A stretch of DNA of 64,000 nt from UBA822 sp965249775 (lineage in GTDB: Bacteria > Gemmatimonadota > Gemmatimonadetes > Longimicrobiales > Gaopeijiaceae), in assembly GCA_965249775.1 (NCBI GenBank), contig OZ252253.1, positions 4,030,001-4,094,000 of the forward strand, given 5' to 3'. The notes beneath the pieces are model-generated. The model searched no databases, was not told the DNA's origin, and worked only from the letters and a program-made list of their open reading frames with translations. Position numbers and translations under genes: made by a program. Positions 53,434 to 62,290 of this stretch are shown piece by piece (position 1 is the stretch's first letter; every line of letters begins with the position of its first letter).

Positions 53434-54258
53434 TCAGTGACCCTGCACGACCTCGTTCCGCAGGATGCCCACGCCCTCGATCTCCACCTCGTAGACGTCA
53501 CCCGGCTGCATCGCGCGGGTGCGGCCCATGGTGCCGGACCAAATCAGATCGCCCGGCTCGAGCGTGAAGTACTTCGATACGTAGCTGACCATATGGTTCA
53601 TGTCGAAAATCAGGTCGGAGCTGTTCTCTCCCTGTCGTACGTCTCCGTTGAGGCGGCCCTCGATCTGGAGGTTGGTGTAATCCAAGCCCGCGACCAGGAC
53701 GGGGCCCACGGCGTTGAACCCCCGCGTACCCTTGGCACGGACCCACTGGATGTCGTCACGCTGCCAGGCCCGCTCGCTCACGTCGTTCCCGGCCGTCACG
53801 CCAAAGATATAGTCCGGTGCATCTTCCGGGCTGACATTTTCGGCACGCCGGCCGATCACGACGACCATCTCCGCCTCGTAGTGGAGATTCTCAGAGCCCG
53901 CAGGCCGTATGATGTTGTCAGCGGGACCGATGATCGAACGCGCAGGCACGGTAAACAGGCCCGGATATTCGGCCGGCTCGCCACTGATGTGGCTGCGGAA
54001 GTTGAACGCGGTCATGAAGACGAGGGTCGGGTCGACCGGAGCTTTCATCGTCACGGCGGACTGCATGACCGTCCGCCCCGTAGCCCTGCCCCCGAGGTAG
54101 GGAGCGTCACTGAGTTGGCGAATCGTCGTGCCATCCAACTCTCCCCACCAGATCTCGCCGGCTTGTTCGTACCGCACGTAGCTCGTCTGGGCGTCGGCTG
54201 TGTCGGCAACCGCTACCGCGATCACCACGAGCATGAGCAGCGTCGAAATGCGCTTCAT
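53434..54258 (-). CDS. Exported fumarylacetoacetate hydrolase (FAH)-family protein
   Basis: 274 residues from ATG 54258, which has AGGAGGTA upstream and a signal peptide (ending ADTADAQ). The FAH domain covers about 75-270: TLVFMTAFNFRSHI, LHYEAEMVVVIGRRAENV (metal-ligand Glu pair), FGVTAGNDVSERAWQRDD (third ligand), SDLIFDMNHMVSYVSKYFTLEPGDLIWSGT. Family enzymes cleave or decarboxylate beta-diketo acids in the cytosol; export is unusual. The neighbouring sulfite-oxidase-type operon ends 155 bases upstream, with no evident link. Confidence 0.9.
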   Translation of the reverse strand: MKRISTLLMLVVIAVAVADTADAQTSYVRYEQAGEIWWGELDGTTIRQLSDAPYLGGRATGRTVMQSAVTMKAPVDPTLVFMTAFNFRSHISGEPAEYPGLFTVPARSIIGPADNIIRPAGSENLHYEAEMVVVIGRRAENVSPEDAPDYIFGVTAGNDVSERAWQRDDIQWVRAKGTRGFNAVGPVLVAGLDYTNLQIEGRLNGDVRQGENSSDLIFDMNHMVSYVSKYFTLEPGDLIWSGTMGRTRAMQPGDVYEVEIEGVGILRNEVVQGH

Positions 54259-54412
54259 GACATACCTCCTGTTCCAAACTTCAAACACCGTCCCGCCCCT
54301 CGATGCCGTGAGGGTTTTCCCACGAGGACGGATAATTCAATGGCAACCCTAGGTCGCCGGCGCGGGGCCGTCAAGTTGACGCGTGCGTGGCGCCCTTAAG
54401 GTGGCGCAAACG

Positions 54413-55105
54413 CTAGCGGACCTCCGGCCCCCCGACGCGATCGTCCGGGACGAAGCGGTCCCGGGCGGGCATGACGACCGCCGGTAGGGTCTCGGCATTC
54501 ATGACCGCCTCCTCCGGAATGATGTCGTTGAGGAAGAGGATATATGCCGCGACCGCATAGACTTCGTCTGATGTGAGTGACCCGGGGGACGTCATCGGCA
54601 TGGCGCGGTTCACGTAGTCGAACACGGTCGTAGCGTACGGCCAGTAGTTTCCGACCGTCCTGCGGATGCCACGCGTTTCGCCGAACGGAAACCCGTCCCG
54701 AGGCTCACGGCCGACGAGCCGATCGTTCGGACCCTCTTGCCCGGTGGGGCCGTGGCATGCCATGCACTTGGCGTCGTAGACCACCTTACCCTCGGCGACG
54801 GACCCGCTCCCGGGGGGAGCGCCTGCTCCGTCCGGTCCGAAGTCGATGTCCAGGGCCGCGATCTCGGCCGGCGTGGCTTCATGGCCGATGGCGAAAGAGG
54901 CCGGCCATTCGACTTCGGACGCACTCGACACCGCCGCGCCGCTCTCTCCGCTCACGGTGGGCCCGCATCCGTACGACACGAGTATCGTGGCCGTCAGCAG
55001 GCCGATTAGGCCGATCCGTCCCGACGAAACCCTTTCCCGTGCGCGCTTCTCGGGTGCGGGCTGGGGGGGCTTCTCGAGCGCGGGCTTTTGACCGAGCCGG
55101 CTCAT
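54413..55105 (-). CDS. Periplasmic c-type cytochrome, partner of the molybdoenzyme
   Basis: 230 residues from ATG 55105, which overlaps the stop of the sulfite oxidase-like gene (ATGA). A signal/lipoprotein-like helix (IGLIGLLTATILVSYGC) precedes a class I cytochrome c domain with CMACH (about residue 111) and a later Met ligand (NRAMPMTSPGSL). It matches SoxD-type cytochromes, which accept electrons from the SoxC molybdopterin subunit. Together they would oxidise sulfite or related sulfur groups. Confidence 0.87.
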   Translation of the reverse strand: MSRLGQKPALEKPPQPAPEKRARERVSSGRIGLIGLLTATILVSYGCGPTVSGESGAAVSSASEVEWPASFAIGHEATPAEIAALDIDFGPDGAGAPPGSGSVAEGKVVYDAKCMACHGPTGQEGPNDRLVGREPRDGFPFGETRGIRRTVGNYWPYATTVFDYVNRAMPMTSPGSLTSDEVYAVAAYILFLNDIIPEEAVMNAETLPAVVMPARDRFVPDDRVGGPEVR

Positions 55106-56355
55106 GCGCCCTCTCCCTGAGCGAAGAACACCGCTCCGTCCGGCTCCACCCTCCACGGGCGAACGCTGTTGTAGTGGTAGGAGGTACCCTCGCCGCGCGC
55201 CGCTATCTGTGTTTCCAGATCCGGTTGCACGTAGCCGGTTTCGTCGACCGCGCGGCTCATGAGAAGGGCCTCGCCGCCATCCCAGTTCCAGATATGCCGG
55301 AACCGGGTCGTACACTTCGAGAGAACCGGCTCCTGGAGTTGGGCCGGCGCCCAGGTCCTTCCCCCGTCCGTGCTCACCTCGACCCGCGTGATACGGCCCC
55401 GCCCGCTCCACGCCAGCCCTCGGATCTCCCACCAGCCGCGTTCCGGAAGTACGAAGGGGTAGGCCGGGAAGGTGATCGTCGACTTGGCGTCCATCACCAG
55501 GCTGAACTGTCGGGCCGTACCGTCGGCGAGCGGGTCCGTGTACTTCGAGGTTTCTTCGCGCGTCATGGAAGCCCGGTCTGAGACCTCGAGGCGGCGAATC
55601 CATTTGACTTGGGCATTCCCCTCCCAGCCGGGAAGGAGCAGCCGCGCCGGATACCCCTGCGCCGGACGAATCGCCTCGCCGTTCTGTCCATAGGCGATCA
55701 TGGCGTCGTCCATTGCCTTCTCGAGCGGAATGCTACGGGACATAACGGCCGCGTCCCCACCCTCGGCGAGCAACCAGCTCGTGCCTCGGCCGACCCCCAC
55801 CTCTCTGAGGAGGGTCGACAGCAACACCCCCGTCCATTCACTGGTGCTCAACAGGCCATCGATCTGGCTAGGCGCCCGTTCGCGAGCGGCGTTACGGCTA
55901 TAAGCGGCGCCCCCGTTTCCGGAGCACTCCACGAAACAGAGCCGAGACTCGGCGGGAAACCGCTTGAGGTCGTCGAGGCTGAAGGTCATGGGTCGATCCA
56001 CCATCCCGTGGATCAAGAGCTCGTATCGATCGGGGTCGATGGCCGGGACGCCGGCGTGGTGCCGTTCGAAATGGAGGTCCGCCGGGGTGATGATGCCCTG
56101 AAGCTGCTCGATCGGAGTCCTGGAGGACGCCGCTGTTGCCGGTGTGCCCATTCGCCGCTGAGGTTGCTCTCCCGGCGCCCGTTGGCCCAGAACGCTGGTC
56201 GGCGCACCGAGCACCTTCGTGGGATCCGCCTGCGGGGTTTGCGGGCTGGCGGCTTCTTCTTCCACGATGAGCGCGTCGGCTTGGGTCTTCAGCAGCCCCC
56301 CGGCGAGCAGCCCTCCTGTGGCTCCCAACATCGCGCGTCTTGAGACGTTGCCCAT
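55102..56355 (-). CDS. soxC: Sulfite oxidase-superfamily molybdoenzyme (SoxC-like sulfane dehydrogenase)
   Basis: 417 residues from ATG 56355 (AGGAG upstream). A Tat signal (SRRAMLGATGG) is followed by a spacer and the molybdopterin domain with the Mo-coordinating cysteine in CFVECSGNGG. Further blocks are PARLLLPGWEGNAQVKWIRRLEVSD, and the C-terminal dimerisation domain with RVEVSTDGGRTWAPAQL. SoxC/SorA enzymes oxidise sulfane or sulfite sulfur in the periplasm. The cytochrome gene at 54413 is translationally coupled. No other sox genes are in the window, so SorAB-type sulfite oxidation is as likely as SoxCD. Confidence 0.88.
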   Translation of the reverse strand: MGNVSRRAMLGATGGLLAGGLLKTQADALIVEEEAASPQTPQADPTKVLGAPTSVLGQRAPGEQPQRRMGTPATAASSRTPIEQLQGIITPADLHFERHHAGVPAIDPDRYELLIHGMVDRPMTFSLDDLKRFPAESRLCFVECSGNGGAAYSRNAARERAPSQIDGLLSTSEWTGVLLSTLLREVGVGRGTSWLLAEGGDAAVMSRSIPLEKAMDDAMIAYGQNGEAIRPAQGYPARLLLPGWEGNAQVKWIRRLEVSDRASMTREETSKYTDPLADGTARQFSLVMDAKSTITFPAYPFVLPERGWWEIRGLAWSGRGRITRVEVSTDGGRTWAPAQLQEPVLSKCTTRFRHIWNWDGGEALLMSRAVDETGYVQPDLETQIAARGEGTSYHYNSVRPWRVEPDGAVFFAQGEGA

Positions 56356-56462
56356 CGGTCGACTCCTGGTTCCCAGCGGTTCTGCAACGGCACACTCTCG
56401 AAGGGACACAACCTCTGTCTGGGACCATGCCGTACGCAAGCCGCGACCCGGCGAGGCTACCG

Positions 56463-56497
56463 TTGACACCTCTTGGGTCTGCCTCTAGCGTGCTAGT
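56463..56497 (+). promoter_or_regulatory. Putative promoter of a leaderless metal-uptake operon
   Basis: TTGACA at 56463-56468 and a TAGCGT-like -10 at 56486-56491 are 17 bases apart. The ATG at 56498 is only 6 bases past the -10, and no ribosome site is visible, so transcription may start on the ATG. The -10 is part of a small dyad CTAGC-GT-GCTAG that could bind a metal repressor. Confidence 0.5.
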
Positions 56498-56833
56498 ATG
56501 CGGAGGACGAGAGGGCGTATAGGCGATCGTTTTATCACCGCCGTGGCGGTCTGGATCGTCGCGGTCGGTGCCATCATCCCGTCGCTGGACCGGGACCTGG
56601 CAGACCCGGCTGTTGCTATCGAGGCCGAAAACCACGAATCGTGTGGCCATATTCCCCACGACCATACGATCTGCATCCAGTTCGGAAGGCAGGATTGGAC
56701 TTCGGGGTCCTTCCTCCGGTTGCAGGTATTTCCACCTACGCCCGAGCAAGCTACGCGGCCTGTTTCCGATGTGCCCCTCGAGTTCCTTCACCTCATTCCC
56801 ACCCACTCCCGCGCACCACCGCACACTACCTGA
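56498..56833 (+). CDS. Small exported Cys/His protein at the head of the metal-uptake cluster
   Basis: 111 residues. An N-terminal membrane/signal segment (FITAVAVWIVAVGAIIPSL) is followed by an acidic stretch and the cluster ESCGHIPHDHTICIQFG (about 49-65) with two Cys and three His, typical of a metal-binding site. The rest is unrecognised. Codon use looks genuine. It precedes the porin, the metal-binding protein and the permease, so a role in periplasmic zinc handling is a fair inference. Confidence 0.65.
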   Translation: MRRTRGRIGDRFITAVAVWIVAVGAIIPSLDRDLADPAVAIEAENHESCGHIPHDHTICIQFGRQDWTSGSFLRLQVFPPTPEQATRPVSDVPLEFLHLIPTHSRAPPHTT

Positions 56834-56974
56834 GACGGCCCTCTACGTGCTGTAGGGGGGCCATCGAGCACCGTCGGTGCGGAACCCGGGCGAGAGCTCG
56901 AGAGCGCCGGCGGGATTTCCCGCTCGAGTCGTCCGGTCTTGCCGCCGGCGGACTCGGATGCTCAGGAAGTGACC

Positions 56975-58330
56975 ATGCGAGACAGTCCCTTACGAATCAA
57001 TTCATATGGCTGCCTAGGTTTTCTGACCTTGGTAGCAGCCCTAGGTGCGGGCCCGGTGCAGGCGTCGGCCCAGGACGTAACGGCCGAGCAGCTCGACTCG
57101 CTCCAGGCGGAGCTCGAAATCCTGAGAGCTCGGCTCGACAGCCTCGCAGGCGTCGTCGGTATTGGCCAAGCGGGGCCGGATCCGGAGGAGGACACGACAG
57201 ATGCGATCGCCCGGCTCCGGGCTGCCGCCGAGGCCGCGGCGGGGGCCGCCGAAACGGACACGATGGCCCAGGCACAAGGCACGCAGGAGTTCGTTGGCAG
57301 AGCGCGGTCGCTTCAGGCGCTGAACCCGGAGATCAGCCTGAACGGGGACCTATATGGGTCCATCCAGAGCGAAGATCCAAGCTCAGACAACTTCATCCCT
57401 CGCGAGTTCGAGTTTGCCTTCGTCTCGGCGCTCGACCCCTATACCCGCGCCAAAGTGTTTCTCAATGTAGAGCAGGATGGGGGGCGAATCGAAGTGTTTC
57501 CACCGGCCGTGGCGGAAGAAGGCGACGGGGTGAGCGTCGGGGTGGAGGAGGGCTACGTCGAGTGGGTCGCGTTGCCTGGCGGGATCGGCCTCAAGGCGGG
57601 GCGGTTCTTCCAACAGTTCGGGCAGCTCAACCGGTGGCACGCCCATGCACTTCAGTTCCAGAGCCGGTCGCTGCCGCACCTCGCCTTCATCGGGGAAGCC
57701 GCCCTGGCGCAGGACGGCGCTTCGGTCCACTGGCTTCTTCCCACTGGAGGGTCTGGAGCCTATGAGGCCACCGTCGAGGTCACTCGGAGTCGGAATGAGA
57801 TCCTGTTCGGGGAATCGCACGGCCTGAGTTATCTGGGCCATCTCAATGCTTTTTGGCAGCTTTCCGCATCGACGGACCTGGACTTGGGCGTCAGTGCGCT
57901 GTTTGGCGACTACGAGGATGTGGACGGACGATACGGCAACCGCCTCTTCGGAGCCGAGATGGCGTTCAATTGGGCTCCGCCTGGGCAAGCGCTCTACAGA
58001 GGACTCGTGGTACGAGGGGGAGTCATGCTATCGGATCTCGGGGCCGTTTCCGGGCTCTCCGAGCCGGAGTCGGCGCTGGGTGTTTGGTCGCTCGCCGAGG
58101 TCAAGCTTTCGCAGCAGTGGATTGCGGGCGGCCGGTACGAATGGGTGGAGAATCCGGAGGACCCCACCGAGTCGGCATGGCTGGTCTCCCCGGCGCTGAC
58201 CTACTGGCAGAGCGAGTTTGTACGGCTGAGGGCGGAGTACGACATCCTGGGGAATCCCGGGAAGACGACGAGGCAGCTCACGCTTCGGATCACATTCGCG
58301 ATGGGTCCTCACAAACATGAAACGTATTAG
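56975..58330 (+). CDS. Outer-membrane porin of the zinc/manganese uptake cluster
   Basis: 451 residues from ATG 56975 (AGGAAG upstream). Signal peptide, then a short coiled-coil (ALQAELEILRARLDSLA, about 38-60), then a beta-barrel with alternating aromatic strands (EFEFAFVSALDPYTRAKVFLNVEQDG, LKAGRFFQQFGQLNRWHAH, and a C-terminal RQLTLRITFAMG). This resembles phosphate-selective or zinc-associated porins. It likely moves the metal across the outer membrane. The binding-protein gene starts 12 bases on. Confidence 0.82.
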   Translation: MRDSPLRINSYGCLGFLTLVAALGAGPVQASAQDVTAEQLDSLQAELEILRARLDSLAGVVGIGQAGPDPEEDTTDAIARLRAAAEAAAGAAETDTMAQAQGTQEFVGRARSLQALNPEISLNGDLYGSIQSEDPSSDNFIPREFEFAFVSALDPYTRAKVFLNVEQDGGRIEVFPPAVAEEGDGVSVGVEEGYVEWVALPGGIGLKAGRFFQQFGQLNRWHAHALQFQSRSLPHLAFIGEAALAQDGASVHWLLPTGGSGAYEATVEVTRSRNEILFGESHGLSYLGHLNAFWQLSASTDLDLGVSALFGDYEDVDGRYGNRLFGAEMAFNWAPPGQALYRGLVVRGGVMLSDLGAVSGLSEPESALGVWSLAEVKLSQQWIAGGRYEWVENPEDPTESAWLVSPALTYWQSEFVRLRAEYDILGNPGKTTRQLTLRITFAMGPHKHETY

Positions 58331-58342
58331 GGGGGTGACACG

Positions 58343-59383
58343 ATGCTGAGATCCATTGCCATGGTCATGGCTTTCGGGCTGATAGTGGGAGAGGCAGCCG
58401 CGCAAGCGGATCCCGTCCGGGTCGTTGCGACGCTTCCGGTCTACGCCGACCTCGCCGAGAAGATTGGCGGTGCCGAGGTCGACGTCAGCGCCATTGCGTC
58501 CCCGAACGAGGACGCACATTTCGTGCGTCCGAAGCCGAGCTTTGCGCTGTCGATCCGACGGGCCGATTTGTTCATCACGACCGGCCTCGATCTCGAGCTC
58601 TGGGCTCCGACCGTGCTCGATCGGGCCGGAAATCGCGACGTGTCCGAAGGAGGAAGGGGATACGTGACGGCCTACACGGGGATCGAGTTACTCGACGTTC
58701 CCGCGGCCGCGGACCGAAGTGGGGGAGACGTCCACATCTTCGGAAACCCCCACCTCACCACCGACCCGCTCCGTGCGCTCCAGGTGGCGCGCAATATCAC
58801 CGTGGGTCTCCAGCGCGTGGCCCCCGAACGGACCGGCGTCTGGAACGCGGGATTGACCCGGCTGGCGGCGGACATACATCAACGGCTATTCGGCGTCCGG
58901 CTCGTGGAGCTCCTCGGTGGAGCCGTACTCGAGCGGCTTGCCCTCCAAGGGACTCTACACGCCTTCCTGCAGGGCGAAGAGTTCGAGGGTCGCCCGCTCA
59001 TCGCCGAATTGGGTGGTTGGTTGGGTGTGGCGGAGGCGTTCCGTGGCCGCGAAATCATATGCTACCACAAGAACTGGGCATACCTGGAGGATCGGTTCGG
59101 TGTGCGGTGCGCCGAGTTCGTGGAGGCGAAGCCCGGAATCCCCCCGACTCCGGGACACGTGGCCTCGCTTCTGGAGAGAATGGAGAATGAGGGGATCGCC
59201 GTGATCCTCGCCGCGTCCCACTACGACGAGCGAAAGGTCGAGACCGTTGCCGAACGGGGAATGGCCCGCTCGGTCGTGGTCTCTATGAACCCCGGGGGCA
59301 GCGCGGGTATCGATGACTATTTCGCCCTCGTCGACACGTGGGTGGACGGTCTGGCGCAGGCGTTCGCCCAGCCAGGGGGCTGA
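58343..59383 (+). CDS. znuA: Metal (Zn/Mn) ABC transporter substrate-binding protein (ZnuA-like)
   Basis: 346 residues with a signal peptide (ending AAAQ). The cluster A-I fold: VRVVATLPVYADLAEKIGG at the mature start, DAHFVRPKP (metal His), GNPHLTTDPLRALQVARNI (second His), ICYHKNWAYLEDRFG (third His) and ASHYDERK. A charged His-rich loop is absent. It delivers Zn or Mn to the permease in the periplasm. Its stop is one base from the permease start. Confidence 0.9.
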   Translation: MLRSIAMVMAFGLIVGEAAAQADPVRVVATLPVYADLAEKIGGAEVDVSAIASPNEDAHFVRPKPSFALSIRRADLFITTGLDLELWAPTVLDRAGNRDVSEGGRGYVTAYTGIELLDVPAAADRSGGDVHIFGNPHLTTDPLRALQVARNITVGLQRVAPERTGVWNAGLTRLAADIHQRLFGVRLVELLGGAVLERLALQGTLHAFLQGEEFEGRPLIAELGGWLGVAEAFRGREIICYHKNWAYLEDRFGVRCAEFVEAKPGIPPTPGHVASLLERMENEGIAVILAASHYDERKVETVAERGMARSVVVSMNPGGSAGIDDYFALVDTWVDGLAQAFAQPGG

Positions 59384-59384
59384 A

Positions 59385-60206
59385 ATGCTCGATCTCATGA
59401 TCCCGCCGATCGTGGCCGGCCTCGTGATCCTCTCGATCCACGCGTATCTGGGCCTCCACGTCATCGCCCGGGGGGTGATTTTCGTCGACCTCGCTTTCGC
59501 TCAGATCGCAGCGCTCGGCGCCACGGTAGGATTCTTGGTCGGTGTCGAGCATGATACGCCGATGGCCCTCGCTTTTTCGATGGGCTTCACCCTCGTGGGG
59601 GCGCTCATCTTTTCGTTCAGCCGTCTCGAGGATACCGTCGTCCCTCAGGAGGCCGTGATCGGCATCACATTTGTGGTGGCTTCGGCCGCGGTGATTCTGA
59701 TTGCCGGGTTCACCGCGGAGGGCGCCGAGCACATCGCCGAAACGCTGACGGGCACGCTGATCTGGGTGTCGTGGCCGGAGATTATCCGGATGGCCGTGGT
59801 CTACACGATCCTGGGCGTGATCTATTTCATTTTTCGAAAGCCCTTCCTGTCGGTATCCCTGGGAGAAGTTCACGCTCCACGGGCCCGTGCATGGGACTTT
59901 CTGTTCTATGTGCTCTTCGGAATCGTCATCTCGTTCTCGGTGCCGGTGGCCGGAGTCCTCATGGTGTTCAGTGCGCTCGTCATCCCTGCGGTCGTGGCGT
60001 TCCTGTTCACGAGCCGATTCGCTCGGGCACTTTGGATCGCGTGGGGCGTCGGTACGGTGACGCTCGTGACCGGCGTCGTGGCGTCCTTCCGTACCGACAT
60101 TCCGACCGGTCCTCTGCTCGTCTGCATGTTCGGCCTGGCCGTGTTTGTCGGCCTGCTGATTCGGTTCGTCATGCGCGCTCGCCCGGGCTCGGTCATGCTG
60201 CCGTAG
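59385..60206 (+). CDS. znuB: Metal ABC transporter permease (ZnuB/MntB-like)
   Basis: 273 residues from ATG 59385; an in-frame start inside znuA is rejected. About eight membrane helices with the family blocks GLHVIARGVIFVDLAFAQIAALGATVGFL, VVPQEAVIGITFVVASAAVIL and VPVAGVLMVFSALVIPAVVAFLF. It should pair with the ZnuA-like protein for import across the inner membrane. No ATPase gene (ZnuC) adjoins or appears elsewhere in the window. Confidence 0.9.
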   Translation: MLDLMIPPIVAGLVILSIHAYLGLHVIARGVIFVDLAFAQIAALGATVGFLVGVEHDTPMALAFSMGFTLVGALIFSFSRLEDTVVPQEAVIGITFVVASAAVILIAGFTAEGAEHIAETLTGTLIWVSWPEIIRMAVVYTILGVIYFIFRKPFLSVSLGEVHAPRARAWDFLFYVLFGIVISFSVPVAGVLMVFSALVIPAVVAFLFTSRFARALWIAWGVGTVTLVTGVVASFRTDIPTGPLLVCMFGLAVFVGLLIRFVMRARPGSVMLP

Positions 60207-60315
60207 CACGCGTGTGGGCCCATGGGCCATGCGCTCCATGGCTTCATCCGGGACTCCGCTCGAGCAACCGAAGGCAGGCTTTCGCCGGCAGGGGCGTCCG
60301 CTGGGCTGAACGGAA

Positions 60316-60882
60316 TCAGAAGGACCAGTTCACGATCGGCAGGAACTTGAGGCTCTCCTTCCCACTGATGATGTTGATCAGCCCGATCTGGATCCCGTGC
60401 ATGTTTTCGGACCAGTTCACAATACCGAGTTGGAAGCCGCTGATGTCGCGGGCCCGATTGAAGAAGCCGATCTGAACGGCCTCCCCGTGATCGATTTCGT
60501 TGTAGAGCCCGTTTGGGCCTTGCAGTCCGTTGAACTCGCCGTTGGCGATACTCACGAGGTTGGCTTGCCAACCCGAGAAATCGCCGTCGACGACGCTGAC
60601 GAGACCGAACTGCGCCCCTTTCGAAATACCTCCGGTGTTCTGGTTGATGATGCCGACGTCCAGGCCCTGAACCGAGACGTTTCTGTTGTAGAGGCCCAGG
60701 CGTAGAATCCGGACGGCCGAGTCCTCACCCCTGAGTTGGACCCCGGGGACGAGAGACAACTCGAAGTTCTCCGGCACGGTTGTCGTGTCCTGCGGGGTCT
60801 CGTCCTGTGCGGCCAGGCTCGTCGGGATCGCAGACGCCGCACAGCCGAGCCCGAATGCGAAGAGTAGTAGAGGAGTCTTCAA
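60316..60882 (-). CDS. LA_2272-type surface repeat protein
   Basis: 188 residues from TTG 60882, which has GGGAGG upstream and then a signal peptide (ending SLAAQ); a longer frame has no start as good. The mature part is built of short repeated motifs: VRILRLGLYNRNVSVQGLDVGIINQN, GAQFGLVSVVDGDFSGWQANLVSIANGEFNGLQ, AVQIGFFNRARDISGFQLGIVNWSENMHGIQIGLINI. This (GxQxGLxN) pattern is that of LA_2272 surface-repeat proteins, function unknown. Confidence 0.8.
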   Translation of the reverse strand: MKTPLLLFAFGLGCAASAIPTSLAAQDETPQDTTTVPENFELSLVPGVQLRGEDSAVRILRLGLYNRNVSVQGLDVGIINQNTGGISKGAQFGLVSVVDGDFSGWQANLVSIANGEFNGLQGPNGLYNEIDHGEAVQIGFFNRARDISGFQLGIVNWSENMHGIQIGLINIISGKESLKFLPIVNWSF

Positions 60883-61261
60883 GTGTCCTCCCTCGTACGA
60901 GGTCCAGTGAGGTTTGGCATGTATGCGGTCAATTCTCAGATCCGTAGGTCTCAGGGTGTCGGTCATGCTCGTCGTGGGAAGGATGTCTTCATCGACGCCG
61001 GAGCATGAGGCATATCGTGTTTGTGTGCCGCAACCTGCCGGGCGCCTCATGCCCATGCAAGGCGAATGCCCCCACAGCCCTCTCCGTCGGGCCGGCTGGT
61101 GCCGACTATTCTCGCTTCGCCCTCATGGACGGGTGATATTGAACGAGTTATATGAAACGAGTAACGATGGAACTTCCGAGCCTGTTCTCGGGGATTAAGG
61201 ACGTCACGCTGCGGTCGGTCTCTACGCAAGCCGACCACCCGCCCGAACGGAGAACTCGACA
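60883..61261. other. Divergent intergenic region (379 bp) before msrP
   Basis: No coding sequence with protein character; short open frames here lack family features. An AT-richer stretch at 61132-61170 contains two related words, GAACGAGTTA and GAAACGAGTAA, about 15 bases apart. It should hold the promoters of the surface-repeat gene (minus) and msrPQ (plus); no certain promoter was assigned. Confidence 0.5.
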
Positions 61262-62251
61262 ATGTTGATCCGAAAGCCAGACGACATCCCGTCGTCCGAG
61301 ATCACACCCGAGAGCGTCTATATCAATCGTCGCAAATTTATCGGGAAGAGCGCCGGGATCGCGTTGGGAGGGGCTGCCGGTGGTGCGTTGATCGGTGGCG
61401 CCGCGGGGGGCATGCTCGCTGGCCGGCCAGGACGAGCGTCCGCGCAGACGGCGCAGGTTGCCCAGAGAGACTGGAGCGGTGTGCGCACCGAGCTCGACGA
61501 GGAGTTGACACCCTTCGAGGACGTGACCTCCTACAACAACTTCTACGAGTTCGGAGTCGAGAAGGACGATCCGGTCAAGAAGGCACATACCCTTCGGCCC
61601 CGCCCCTGGGCGATCGAGGTGGGAGGAATGTGTGCCAATCCGGGCGTGTTCGGGCTGGAGGATTTCATCCAGCCCGGGACGATGGAGGATCGCATCTACC
61701 GGATGCGCTGCGTGGAGGCGTGGTCCATGGTGATCCCCTGGTACGGCTTCCCGCTCAAAGACGTGATCGATCGGGCCGAGCCGCTGGGAAGCGCCCGTTA
61801 CGTCGAGTTCAAGACGCTCCTCGATCCCGAGCAGATGCCCGGTCAGCGTGCGAACGTCCTAAACTGGCCGTATGTGGAGGGCCTGCGTCTGGACGAGGCG
61901 CGCCACCCGCTCACGATTCTGGCCACTGGCGTCTACGGTCAGGATCTTCCCAACCAAAACGGTGCGCCCATCCGTCTCGTCGTGCCATGGAAATATGGGT
62001 TCAAGGGTATCAAGTCCATCGTGAGCATGACGTTCACGGAACAAGAGCCGTTCAACTCGTGGAAGCGATCGATCCCGAACGAGTATGGCTTTTACGCCAA
62101 TGTAAACCCGATGGTCGACCACCCACGGTGGAGCCAGGCTCGGGAGCGACGGCTCGGCGAGTTCCGCAGACGCGAGACCCTGCTCTTCAACGGGTACGTC
62201 GACCAGGTGGCCAGCCTCTACGCGGGATTGGATCTCCGGGTCTACTACTGA
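61262..62251 (+). CDS. msrP: Protein-methionine-sulfoxide reductase catalytic subunit MsrP
   Basis: 329 residues with a Tat signal (NRRKFIGKSAG) and a glycine/alanine-rich hydrophobic stretch. The molybdopterin domain has YNNFYEFGVEKDDP, the Mo-binding Cys in MRCVEAWSMVIPWYGFPL, and WPYVEGLRLDEARHPLTILATGVYG. MsrP repairs oxidised methionines in periplasmic proteins with electrons from MsrQ. The gene for MsrQ follows after 121 bases. Ribosome site GGAG lies upstream. Confidence 0.93.
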   Translation: MLIRKPDDIPSSEITPESVYINRRKFIGKSAGIALGGAAGGALIGGAAGGMLAGRPGRASAQTAQVAQRDWSGVRTELDEELTPFEDVTSYNNFYEFGVEKDDPVKKAHTLRPRPWAIEVGGMCANPGVFGLEDFIQPGTMEDRIYRMRCVEAWSMVIPWYGFPLKDVIDRAEPLGSARYVEFKTLLDPEQMPGQRANVLNWPYVEGLRLDEARHPLTILATGVYGQDLPNQNGAPIRLVVPWKYGFKGIKSIVSMTFTEQEPFNSWKRSIPNEYGFYANVNPMVDHPRWSQARERRLGEFRRRETLLFNGYVDQVASLYAGLDLRVYY

Positions 62252-62290
62252 GCGGACCGAACCGGATCGGGCTGACCCACCACGGCCACG

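Noticed and set aside
55898..56824. Minus-strand frame of 308 codons spanning the start of the soxC-like gene
   Set aside because: It overlaps the Tat-signal gene on the same strand in a different frame and the small Cys/His gene on the other; the composition is not protein-like.
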